NCBI GenBank assembly: GCA_020052515.1
Contig: JAGVOW010000019.1
Coordinates: 1 to 43,820 of the forward strand
Direction: 5' to 3'
DNA: 43,820 bases
From: Brevinematales bacterium
GTDB lineage: Bacteria; Spirochaetota; Brevinematia; Brevinematales; JAOACQ01
The position numbers were made by a program, and so were the translations under genes. Below the pieces are notes generated by a model that was given only the letters and a program-made list of their open reading frames with translations, searched no databases and was not told where the DNA came from. Shown piece by piece: positions 23,985 through 32,830 of the stretch. Position 1 is the first letter of the stretch. The number at the start of each line of letters is the position of its first letter.

Positions 23985-26195
23985 ATGTGGGAAAATCTGA
24001 AACTATTGACCAAACTTCTGATAGGTATGGGGTTGGTTGCCTTTATTAATTTAGCCTGGATAGGTTTTGCGAATTTCTATAACGCTAAAGACATGCTAAA
24101 AAATTCCTCCTATGCTGAACTGCATAGCAAAAGTTTTTCTGTTCTTTTGCTAGTGGAAAGTTATGTTCACTCGGAATTGAAAAAATACCTTTTGACAAAA
24201 GTAGAAGACTCTAAAAACATGATTCAATTCTATTATAATTCATATCGGAGTGAAAAAATAAGAGAAAGAGAAGCAGAGAATAGAATAAAAGATTTAATTT
24301 TAGATAAAAATTTTGGTAAAGTAGGAGAAACCGGTTATCTGGCGGTGCTCGATGGTAAAGGAAAAACGGTGTTTCATTCAAAATTTTCCTCCGGTACAGA
24401 TCTGAGCGGATTTAGTTTTGTTAAAGAAGCAGTTGAAAAAAAATCAGGTTTTTTTACCTATTTATGGAAAAATCCGGGAGAAGAAACGGAAAGGCGTAAA
24501 GTTGCCGCGGTTTCTTATTTTGGGCCATGGGATATGGTTATATGGGCTACCACTTACTTATCCGAATACAAAAGCATGCTGGATTTTGATCTTTTGAGAG
24601 AAAAAGTTCTTTCCTATAGAATCGGCAAGACAGGTTATCTTTATGTAATGGATGACAAGGGAAATCTAATTGTTCACCCCGAATTGGAAGGAAAGAATAT
24701 TTATGATAGTAAAGACGGACAGGGAAGGTATTTTATTCAGGAAATGTGCAGTAATAAAAATGGTGAAATTAGTTACTTATGGGAAAACCCTGAAAAAGGA
24801 ATGAAAAAAATAAGAAAAAAGATTGTGGTTTATCATTATTTTGAAGAGATGGGGTGGATTGTCGCGGCTACAGCTTATGAGGATGAATTGTATGCTCCTC
24901 TGGGAAAGCTTGCTAATCATATTGTCCTGATATCCCTGTTTGGGCTTCTGGTTTTGTTTGGTTGCGGTTACTTCCTGATAAGGCCTGTTATGAAAGGGCT
25001 TGAGGCAATCCGAAAAAAGCTCACAAACATTGCTTCCGGTTCTGAAAAGGCGGACTTGACGAAAAGGCTCGATCTTAAATACAAGGACGAGATCGGTGAA
25101 ATAGGCTCCATTATCAATAACTTGCTGGAGCGGTTGAATCTCGATATATTACAGGTAAAGAAAGCGGCAGAAAATGTAAAGCTTTCTTCTGATCAATCAA
25201 AAGAAGTAATAGAAAAAAGCGGCTCGAATTTTGATGACGTCAAGGCAAGTATTACAAAAGTCGACGCGCAGATTGAAAGCTATACGAGCGGTATAGAAGA
25301 ACTTTCGGCGACATTGGAGGAAATGTCGAAAAATATTGAAAGCATTATGATTAGTATGAATAGGCAGGCTTCGGCAGTTGAGGAAGGCGCCAGTTCCATT
25401 GAGGAAATGGTGAGAAATATAGAAAATACAGCCAGCATGTCGAAGAAAACATTTGATTTGTCTAAAAATTTGAATAATGTAGCAAATGAAGGCGGGGAAG
25501 CGGTAAAAAAATCAATAAATTCTATTCGTGAGGTTTCTGAGTTTTCGCAGCAAATTTTAAAATTGTTGGGGCTGATTACCAATATTTCTAAACAAACCAA
25601 TTTGCTGGCTATGAACGCCGCAATAGAAGCGGCTCATGCGGGTGAAGCCGGCAAAGGTTTCGCCGTAGTCGCGGATGAAATCCGCAGGCTTTCAGAAGAC
25701 ACCAACAAAAATGCTAGAGACATTGGTGAGGTAGTAGGGACCATCGTAGGGAGAATTGATGAGTCGGTTAAACTTTCTGAAAAAGCTGGAGTAGGCCTTG
25801 ATACCATTACAGCATATTCTAACCAGAATGTGGAAATTATTAATCAGTTGAATCTGGCAATGGCGGAGCAAAACCATGGCGCTAAAGAGGTGTTGAAGGC
25901 TACTCAAGAGCTGGTTAAAATTACGGAAGAAGTGAAGCTTGCAATGACCGATCAGAAGGCGGCTATTGATGAATTTGGACAGGCTTTACGTGATTTAAGG
26001 GATTTATCCCTTGATAACAAAGAAGACATCAAAAATTATCTGGAAAAGTTGTCAGAAGTTTTGCCTTTATTGAACCGGATCAAAGTAAATATTCATGAAA
26101 ACCAGAATCAATCCCTTGTGCTTCAGGAGCTGGTAGGGAAATTTCTTTTAGAAGATAAAGGAAATGAAAAAACAGAATTGAAGCTGGTGGAATAA
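23985..26195 (+). CDS. methyl-accepting chemotaxis protein with tandem Cache-like sensor
   Basis: 736 residues. A first membrane helix (about 10-28) is followed by a periplasmic sensor with two similar PAS-like halves. One carries GETGYLAVLDGKGKTVFHS and the other GKTGYLYVMDDKGNLIVHP. Each is followed by a YLW-NP strand and a GP/GW-x-V-A/I-T ending, so it looks like a duplicated Cache_2 module. Then come a second helix (about 310-335), HAMP, and the signalling tip with GKGFAVVADEIRRLSEDTNK. There is no C-terminal CheR-tethering pentapeptide. ATG at 23985 has GGAG 7 bases upstream; TTG at 23958 is unlikely. ppx follows after 12 bases. Confidence 0.92.
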   Translation: MWENLKLLTKLLIGMGLVAFINLAWIGFANFYNAKDMLKNSSYAELHSKSFSVLLLVESYVHSELKKYLLTKVEDSKNMIQFYYNSYRSEKIREREAENRIKDLILDKNFGKVGETGYLAVLDGKGKTVFHSKFSSGTDLSGFSFVKEAVEKKSGFFTYLWKNPGEETERRKVAAVSYFGPWDMVIWATTYLSEYKSMLDFDLLREKVLSYRIGKTGYLYVMDDKGNLIVHPELEGKNIYDSKDGQGRYFIQEMCSNKNGEISYLWENPEKGMKKIRKKIVVYHYFEEMGWIVAATAYEDELYAPLGKLANHIVLISLFGLLVLFGCGYFLIRPVMKGLEAIRKKLTNIASGSEKADLTKRLDLKYKDEIGEIGSIINNLLERLNLDILQVKKAAENVKLSSDQSKEVIEKSGSNFDDVKASITKVDAQIESYTSGIEELSATLEEMSKNIESIMISMNRQASAVEEGASSIEEMVRNIENTASMSKKTFDLSKNLNNVANEGGEAVKKSINSIREVSEFSQQILKLLGLITNISKQTNLLAMNAAIEAAHAGEAGKGFAVVADEIRRLSEDTNKNARDIGEVVGTIVGRIDESVKLSEKAGVGLDTITAYSNQNVEIINQLNLAMAEQNHGAKEVLKATQELVKITEEVKLAMTDQKAAIDEFGQALRDLRDLSLDNKEDIKNYLEKLSEVLPLLNRIKVNIHENQNQSLVLQELVGKFLLEDKGNEKTELKLVE

Positions 26196-26207
26196 TTAGG
26201 AAAAAGT

Positions 26208-27755
26208 ATGAAAAGAAACAGACTGATCGGGCTTATTGATATTGGTTTTCACTCAGTGAAAATGTATATTGGAGAAGTCGAGCGGAAAAAAAACATTCGG
26301 AAAATTGAATATCTGTGGGTGCCCATAGCGGTTGGAAAAGATATTCTCAAGCAGGGGACTTTAAGCAATCCGGTCATTCAAGAAGTCATTCATATTATTA
26401 AAAATTTTAAAGAAGTGATCGATTCTTATTCTGTCAGCCAGTATAAAGCGATTGTTTCCAGCAGTATAAAAGCCGCCGGCAATGCTGAAGTCTTGATAGA
26501 ACGGGTGTTGAATGTCACGGGCATAAAAATTGAAATTGTAGAGCCGATTGAGGAAACGCAGGCGGTCTACGAGGGGATCAAGCTTTTTTTGAAAGAGCGT
26601 TACGGTTTTCTGGATAAAAACTTCCTTATTTTTTCGCTGGGCGGCGGTTCTACTCAAATTATTCTGCAGTCTAAGGGAAAGATCGTCTTTTCTGAAACCC
26701 ACCACATCGGTACATTGCGAATGATCAAAGATTTGGATTTTTCGCAAAAATCTTTCCAGATCAATCTCAGGCCTTTTTCTCTCAGTTTTGTTCAAACTTT
26801 AAAGCGTTTCCCCGGCATCAGTAAAATCGACGGCTTTGTCGGTATAAATGATGATGCCCTTTCTCTGGTGCAGAAAGTATTTAGTGATTTTCTGGTAAAG
26901 GATTTTTATCGAATTCCCAGGGAAGAATTCAACCGTTTTTTCTATCAAATAGAAGCTATGCAGCTGGACAAAATAAAAGAGAAATTTCAATTAAATGATA
27001 ATCTTTTAAAAACGGCAAAAGCGGCTATTCTGATGCTGGGGATGTTTTACGATTTAACATCGGCTAAAACAATCCTGATCCCGAATGTCAGCAATTCTTT
27101 CTTTATGCTTTATAAAACAGCCTTTACTAAAGTGAATTCACAGGATATTCAGCCAGGTGAGCGGGAAAACATTTTTTCTTCCGCTATAGCGATCGGCAAA
27201 AAATATCAGTTTGATGCGGAACATGCGTTTGAAGTGAAAGAATTGGCCCTTTCCATTTTTGATGGCCTGCAGGAGCATTATCATTTTAATGAAAAGGAAA
27301 GGGTGTATTTAGAAACTGCATGCATTCTTCATGATATTGGGATATTTGTCAGCCCTACGAATCATCATAAACATTCCGCGCAGTTGATCCGGTCTTCGGA
27401 AATTCTTGGCCTTCAGCAGAACGAAATGGAACTGATCGCGCAGATAGCCCGCTACCATAGAAAATCCTCACCCAAGGCATCCCATGATGAATACAGTGAA
27501 CTGCCGATTGAGGAGAAATTGATAGTATCCCGGCTTGCTTCTATTATCCGCATCGCTGATGCGATGGATAGTACCCACAGCCAGATTGTGGAAGGGTTAA
27601 AACTGCGTTTAAGCGAGGAAGAATGCGCGATTGTTATAAAGATAAAAGGGAATCACTATGAATATATGGAATTGTTAAAAGGGGCGGTGAAGAAAAAAGC
27701 GGACTTGTTTGAGAGCTTCTTTGGTTTATCTGTGAATCTGGAGAAATGGGTATGA
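26208..27755 (+). CDS. ppx: Ppx/GppA-type exopolyphosphatase with HD domain
   Basis: The 515-residue protein has an actin-like Ppx/GppA fold. LIDIGFHSVKMYIGEV is the first phosphate loop, EETQAVYEG holds the catalytic-glutamate region, and SLGGGSTQII is the second loop. The C-terminal 200 residues form an HD-type domain (CILHDIG, NHHKHSAQLI, ARYHRKSS, ADAMD). The family removes phosphate from polyphosphate or pppGpp. The first loop is unusual (IGFHSV rather than IGSNS), so substrate preference may differ. The stop codon overlaps the ppk start as ATGA, and ppk makes polyphosphate, which supports a polyphosphate role. Confidence 0.88.
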   Translation: MKRNRLIGLIDIGFHSVKMYIGEVERKKNIRKIEYLWVPIAVGKDILKQGTLSNPVIQEVIHIIKNFKEVIDSYSVSQYKAIVSSSIKAAGNAEVLIERVLNVTGIKIEIVEPIEETQAVYEGIKLFLKERYGFLDKNFLIFSLGGGSTQIILQSKGKIVFSETHHIGTLRMIKDLDFSQKSFQINLRPFSLSFVQTLKRFPGISKIDGFVGINDDALSLVQKVFSDFLVKDFYRIPREEFNRFFYQIEAMQLDKIKEKFQLNDNLLKTAKAAILMLGMFYDLTSAKTILIPNVSNSFFMLYKTAFTKVNSQDIQPGERENIFSSAIAIGKKYQFDAEHAFEVKELALSIFDGLQEHYHFNEKERVYLETACILHDIGIFVSPTNHHKHSAQLIRSSEILGLQQNEMELIAQIARYHRKSSPKASHDEYSELPIEEKLIVSRLASIIRIADAMDSTHSQIVEGLKLRLSEEECAIVIKIKGNHYEYMELLKGAVKKKADLFESFFGLSVNLEKWV

Positions 27756-29869
27756 GCGAATGGATCAATCCGGAAAGTTTTATCAATCGCGAGTTAAGCT
27801 GGCTCAATTTTAACGAAAGAGTGCTTTACGAGGCGAAGGAAAAAAGCAACCCTATCTTAGAAAGAATGAAATACCTTTCGATCGTTACATCCAATCTGGA
27901 AGAATTTTTTATGGTCAGAGTGGCTGTTTTGAAGAGGCAGAATGAAGCGGAATTGGTAGAAAGCTTGAAAGATTTTCAAACGCCTCAGGAGCAGTTGACG
28001 CTGATCCGTGAAAGGGTCAAAAAAATGCATCTGGATCAATATGATTTGTTTACCCATGAGATTTTAGAAGAATTGAAAAAACAGGGAATTTCTTTACTGT
28101 TAAAAATGGAAGAAATCTCTGATTTAAAGGAAGTTTTAAGCCCGGTTTTTGAAACGCAAATAAAACCTCTCTTGACGCCTTTGTCTATAGGGCCTGCGCA
28201 TCCTTTTCCGTCACTGATCAGCGGAAGGCTTTATTTATCAATTGGCTTAACTCCCTTACCAACCGGCAGCGCGCTTGAGAAAAGCAGGCTTTCATTCATC
28301 GAGGTGCCGAAAGCGAATGTTTTCGGGAGGTTTTTTAAATGTGAAAATGCTTATATTCCTTTAGAGAATATTATTAAACTTTTTTTAGACCGGATTTTTA
28401 TGAATTATCAGGCTACTTCCGCTCATGTTATACGGATTACCCGGGATGCGGATATCAGTATTCAGGAGGATGGAGCTTCTGACCTTCTTTTAGAGATTGA
28501 ATCGAGTATCAAAAAAATGCACCGGCGCTCGGTTGTCAAACTCGAATTTGAGTCAGGTATTCCGGAGAAGATTTTGAAAGTCATTATGAGCAAAAACACT
28601 ATTCAGGAAGAAGAATGCTATGAAGTACCGGGTGTTTTGAATTTAAAGGATATTATGTGGTTTTACGAAAAGAGCGAGCGGGATGATTTGAAATTCAGCC
28701 CCATTCATTCCATTGCCCCGATTGAATTTAAGAATAAGGATATCTTTTCGGTGCTGGGCGAAAGCGATAGAATACTTTTTCATCCCTACCATGCCTACGA
28801 TCCGGTAATAGAATTACTGGCAAAGGCGGCTGAGGATCCAAATGTATTAGCCATTAAACAGACGCTCTATAGGACCAGCTCGGATTCAGCCATTATCAAA
28901 GCGCTCATACGGGCAGCGGAAAATGGGAAACATGTGTCGGTGGTGGATGAGCTGAAAGCGCGTTTTGATGAGAAAAGGAATATTGAGTGGGCCAGAAAAC
29001 TCGAAGACGCGGGTGCGCATGTGACCTATGGGGTGGAAGGGCTCAAAACGCATGCGAAAGCCTTAATAATTATTAGAAGAGAGAATAACAGCATTAAACG
29101 CTATATTCACCTTGGTACGGGAAACTACAATGAAGCGACCGCTAAATTGTACGCGGATTTCAGTGTTTTTACCTGTGACGATCTGCTGGGCGAGGATATT
29201 TCTTCGCTCTTTAACCTGCTGACCGGCTATTCGCTGGCTTCCCATTGGAACCACATTACGGTTTCACCGATGGATTTGAGGAAGAAATTCCTGAGATTGA
29301 TAGAAAGAGAGCGCGAAAACGCTTCAAAAGGGTTGAAGGCAAAAATGACCGCGAAGCTGAACTCCCTTTCGGACCTGGAAATTATTGAAGCGCTGTACCG
29401 CGCATCGAACGCGGGCGTGAAGATCAAACTGATTGTCAGGGGGATTTGCTCTCTGGTGCCGGGTTTAAAGGGATTGAGCGAAAATATCAGCGTGATCAGC
29501 GTTGTGGGGCGTTATCTGGAGCATTCGCGGGTTTTCTCTTTCTACAACGCGGGCGAAGAGGAAATTTATCTTTCGAGCGCGGATTGGATGATCCGGAATC
29601 TGGACAGAAGGGTGGAAATTCTTTTTCCCATTCTGGATGAAAAAGGCAAAGAATTTATCAAGCAGATTTTAAAATTGCAGTTTGAGGATAATGTAAACGC
29701 ATGGGAGCTCTTGCCGGACAAGACCTATCGGTTGGTGCTGAAAAAAGCGGAGAGAAAGGACAGCTTTGAAGAAACCTATCAATTCATTAAAAAGCTGGAA
29801 AGCTCAAAAAAAGAATCAAAGGGAAAGACAATTGAAATCAGGCCGATCCGCAGTGTGGAGAATGGCTGA
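27752..29869 (+). CDS. ppk1: polyphosphate kinase 1
   Basis: It polymerises the ATP gamma phosphate into polyphosphate. The N-terminal domain has NRELSWLNFNERVL and the usual SNLEEFFMVRVA. The two phospholipase-D-like C-terminal domains contain the two active histidines, in KTHAKALII and YLEHSRVFSF. The metal-binding R-x-S segment KQTLYRTSSDSAI is present. At 705 residues the length is typical. ATG at 27752 overlaps the ppx stop and has GGAG 8 bases upstream, so it is chosen over ATG at 27746. Being third in a chemoreceptor operon is unusual. Confidence 0.95.
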   Translation: MSEWINPESFINRELSWLNFNERVLYEAKEKSNPILERMKYLSIVTSNLEEFFMVRVAVLKRQNEAELVESLKDFQTPQEQLTLIRERVKKMHLDQYDLFTHEILEELKKQGISLLLKMEEISDLKEVLSPVFETQIKPLLTPLSIGPAHPFPSLISGRLYLSIGLTPLPTGSALEKSRLSFIEVPKANVFGRFFKCENAYIPLENIIKLFLDRIFMNYQATSAHVIRITRDADISIQEDGASDLLLEIESSIKKMHRRSVVKLEFESGIPEKILKVIMSKNTIQEEECYEVPGVLNLKDIMWFYEKSERDDLKFSPIHSIAPIEFKNKDIFSVLGESDRILFHPYHAYDPVIELLAKAAEDPNVLAIKQTLYRTSSDSAIIKALIRAAENGKHVSVVDELKARFDEKRNIEWARKLEDAGAHVTYGVEGLKTHAKALIIIRRENNSIKRYIHLGTGNYNEATAKLYADFSVFTCDDLLGEDISSLFNLLTGYSLASHWNHITVSPMDLRKKFLRLIERERENASKGLKAKMTAKLNSLSDLEIIEALYRASNAGVKIKLIVRGICSLVPGLKGLSENISVISVVGRYLEHSRVFSFYNAGEEEIYLSSADWMIRNLDRRVEILFPILDEKGKEFIKQILKLQFEDNVNAWELLPDKTYRLVLKKAERKDSFEETYQFIKKLESSKKESKGKTIEIRPIRSVENG

Positions 29870-29883
29870 CGCCTCACCCCCGG

Positions 29884-29907
29884 CCCCTCTCCAAGTCTGG
29901 AGAGGGG
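29884..29907. repeat. G/C-rich hairpin after ppk1
   Basis: CCCCTCTCCA (29884-29893) pairs with TGGAGAGGGG (29898-29907) around loop AGTC. CCTCACCCC precedes it. It starts 14 bases after the ppk1 stop codon and could act as a transcription or RNA-stability barrier, although no T run follows. Confidence 0.7.
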
Positions 29908-29962
29908 GAGGAAGGCCAGGTAAAGGGAACCACGAAAGTTACTAAAGTTTTCTGGGACGTTT

Positions 29963-30050
29963 TTCCGCGAAGGCACGCGAAGAAACGCGAATGGGTGCAA
30001 GAAATTTCGCATATACTTATTCTTAGCGTCGCTTGGCGTGGCTTAGCGGA
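29963..30050. repeat. imperfect inverted repeat of CGCGAAG-type units before polA
   Basis: The left arm at 29963-29991 (begins TTCCGCGAAGGCACGCGAAG) matches the complement of the right arm (about 30022-30050, ends GGCGTGGCTTAGCGGA) at about 22 of 29 positions. Both arms are themselves short degenerate repeats of a CGCGAAG-like unit. Related sequence occurs at 41500-41550. Confidence 0.55.
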
Positions 30051-30076
30051 AGATCAACTATCGATGGAGAGAAAAT

Positions 30077-32815
30077 ATGACTGAAAAACGCAAGAAAGTA
30101 TTTCTATTAGACGGGACAGGTTTGATTTACCGGGCTTATTATGCCTTTATTGCCAGGCCGTTAACGACTACAAAGGGCGAGAATGTCTCAGCGCTTTTCG
30201 GCTTTCTCAAAATGTTGATTCAGATTGTCCGGGATTTTTCCCCTGACCAGCTGGTGATTGCTTTCGACCTTTCGAGGGATACTTTTCGAAGGAAGATTTA
30301 CCCGGATTATAAAATCCACAGGGAAGAAACACCCCGCGATCTCAAAGAGCAGATTCCTATTACCATTGAGCTGGTGCGGAAAATGGGGATTTCTGTCCTG
30401 GAAAAAGAGAATTATGAGGCGGATGACATTATTGGTACTCTGGCCCAGAAGTTTAAGGAAAAAAGTGATGTCTACATTGTTTCAGGTGACAAGGATTTGC
30501 TACAGCTTGTGGAGGAGGGTGTTTTTGCTATTCGCCCTCAAAAAGGCATCAGCGAAACGCTGCTCTTAGGCCGCAAGGATGTAAAAGACTCTATTGGGGT
30601 TTTCCCGGAACAGATTCCGGATTACCTGGCCATTGTAGGAGACACTTCGGACAATATTCCCGGGGTGAAGGGCATTGGTGAAAAGGGGGCGCAAAGCCTT
30701 CTGTCAAAGTATGAGAATCTGGAAGAAATTTATAAGCACATTGACGAAATCCAGGGAGCGGCGCAGAAGAGGCTTCTGGAAAACAAGGAAAATGCTTTTT
30801 TAAGCAAGCGGCTGGCTATTTTAGAAAAAGAGTTAACTATCAGTGAGACGATCGGGCCTTTAGAAAGGGAGAAATTTTTAAACCCGGAAGTCCTGGAAAA
30901 GCTCGAATATTATCAGCTTTCCTCGATTGTTTCTGACTTGAAAAAACTGTCTTCCTCTGAGAGCCTCTTTGCGGAAGAGAAAACTGCCGCGTCGCAGGCC
31001 TTTCTCTCCGGCAATTATTCTCTAGTCAGAAAAAGAGAAGAACTTTTTTCTTTGATTCAGAAAATCCAGAGAAAAAAAATATTTTCTCTGGATACCGAGA
31101 CCACTTCGGTTAGCCCCATTGAAGCCGAATTGATCGGGATCTCTGTTTCATTTGAAGAAGAAGAGGGTTTTTTTGTGCCCATTCTCTATGATACACCGCG
31201 GGATTTTGACGCGTTATTTGCCCTGGGGCAATTTAAGATTATTCTCGAAGATGAGTCTATCCGGAAAATCGGGCAGAATATTAAATTTGAGATTGAGGTG
31301 TTTAAAAACTTCGGAATAAATCTGAAAGGGGTTTATTTTGATACGATGATAGCGGCGTACCTTTTAAATCCGACCCGTACGCACAACAACCTCGAAAGCC
31401 TCCTCTCTGAGTATGTGGGCTTTCAGAAGAAACCTTACCGGGAAGTTTTGAAGAATGTACTGAAGAAGGACAAAACGCTTTTAGACATTCCCATTGAGGA
31501 AGTGGTGGAATACGCGGCGGGGGATTCGGACGCGGCCTTGAGGCTGACTCATCATCTGGAGCCATTGATAAAGAGCCATCGATTGCAAAGTGTTTTTTCT
31601 GAGATAGAAATGCCTCTTCTGACGGTGCTAGCCGTGATGGAAAGAAATGGTGTGAAGATTGATACTAAAAGGCTTGAGGAGCTTTCGTTAGAATTGGAAA
31701 AGCTTCTTGGGACAGCGCAGAAGAAAATCTATCATCTGGCGGGAAGGAATTTCAACATCAATTCGCCGGTACAGCTTTCACAGCTTCTTTTTGAAGAATT
31801 GGGCTTAGAGCCGGTAAAGAAGACAGAGGGCGGCAAAAATTCAACCGATGAAGAAGTCCTTTCTATTCTGGCCAATACCCATCCTCTGCCAGCGGAAATA
31901 TTGAATTTCAGGACTTATTCAAAACTCAAGGGCACTTATGTGGACGCGCTGCCGGAGCTGATTTTGGGGAAAACAGGGAGAATTCACACGAGTTTTAATC
32001 AGACCATCACCGCTACAGGGCGGCTTTCTTCCAGCGATCCGAATCTGCAGAATATCCCGGTCCGCGATGAGGTCGGCCAGAAAATCCGGGAGGCTTTTAT
32101 CGCAGAGGATGGCTGCTCTTTGATCAGCGCGGATTATTCCCAGATTGAGCTTCGGATACTGGCTCATTTCTGCGGGGATGAAAATATGAAACAGGCTTTC
32201 AATGAAAACTTAGATATTCATCGGCATACCGCCGCGCAGATTTTTAAGATAAAAGAGAATGAAGTGACGGATGAAATGCGCCGCCGGGCCAAAAGCGTAA
32301 ATTTTGGAATTCTCTATGGCCTTTCTCCTTATGGCCTTTCCCGCCAGATCGGGATTTCCATGACCGAAGCGAAGCTTTTCATTGAAAGCTACTTTCAGAG
32401 CTTTCCTCGCGTGAAGGGTTTTGTGGACCGGGTGCTTCAGGAAGCTAAGGATACCGGCGAAGTCAGGACTTTATCCGGCCGGTACCGGAGATTTCCAGAG
32501 CTGATGGGCAAAGAGATCAAAGATAGCGGCCATTTAAGCGCTTCTCAGCGTATGGCTTTGAATACGAAGATCCAGGGCACGGCTGCCGATATTATTAAAA
32601 TGGCGATGATAAAATTGCAGGATTATCTGGATGAAAACAATCTAAAAACCAGATTGATACTGCAGATTCATGATGAATTGGTTTTGGAATCCCCGGATGA
32701 AGAGGCTGTTTCTATGCAGAAGGCCCTGAAGGACACAATGGAAGGGGCGTTTTTGCTGGATGTGCCTTTAACCGTGGAAGTAGGCAGCGGTAAAAACTGG
32801 TCAGAAGCGCACTGA
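30077..32815 (+). CDS. polA: DNA polymerase I
   Basis: A full 912-residue enzyme with three domains. The 5' nuclease (1-290) has LLDGTGLIYRAYYAF and GDKDLLQLV. The 3'-5' proofreading exonuclease (about 315-490) is apparently active, with SLDTETTSV, IGQNIKFEIEVF and YAAGDSDAALRL. The polymerase (about 530-912) has motif A DYSQIELRILAHF, motif B RRAKSVNFGILYG and motif C QIHDELVLE. It fills gaps in repair and removes RNA primers. ATG follows GGAGAG. The proofreading residues being intact is worth noting, because many spirochaete and Gram-positive homologues have lost them. Confidence 0.96.
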   Translation: MTEKRKKVFLLDGTGLIYRAYYAFIARPLTTTKGENVSALFGFLKMLIQIVRDFSPDQLVIAFDLSRDTFRRKIYPDYKIHREETPRDLKEQIPITIELVRKMGISVLEKENYEADDIIGTLAQKFKEKSDVYIVSGDKDLLQLVEEGVFAIRPQKGISETLLLGRKDVKDSIGVFPEQIPDYLAIVGDTSDNIPGVKGIGEKGAQSLLSKYENLEEIYKHIDEIQGAAQKRLLENKENAFLSKRLAILEKELTISETIGPLEREKFLNPEVLEKLEYYQLSSIVSDLKKLSSSESLFAEEKTAASQAFLSGNYSLVRKREELFSLIQKIQRKKIFSLDTETTSVSPIEAELIGISVSFEEEEGFFVPILYDTPRDFDALFALGQFKIILEDESIRKIGQNIKFEIEVFKNFGINLKGVYFDTMIAAYLLNPTRTHNNLESLLSEYVGFQKKPYREVLKNVLKKDKTLLDIPIEEVVEYAAGDSDAALRLTHHLEPLIKSHRLQSVFSEIEMPLLTVLAVMERNGVKIDTKRLEELSLELEKLLGTAQKKIYHLAGRNFNINSPVQLSQLLFEELGLEPVKKTEGGKNSTDEEVLSILANTHPLPAEILNFRTYSKLKGTYVDALPELILGKTGRIHTSFNQTITATGRLSSSDPNLQNIPVRDEVGQKIREAFIAEDGCSLISADYSQIELRILAHFCGDENMKQAFNENLDIHRHTAAQIFKIKENEVTDEMRRRAKSVNFGILYGLSPYGLSRQIGISMTEAKLFIESYFQSFPRVKGFVDRVLQEAKDTGEVRTLSGRYRRFPELMGKEIKDSGHLSASQRMALNTKIQGTAADIIKMAMIKLQDYLDENNLKTRLILQIHDELVLESPDEEAVSMQKALKDTMEGAFLLDVPLTVEVGSGKNWSEAH

Positions 32816-32830
32816 GAAAGGAGGAGACAC

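Noticed and set aside
29870-30076. Possible CRISPR array in the repeat-rich gap
   Set aside because: Repeats are inverted and degenerate, without regular spacers, and no cas genes are near.
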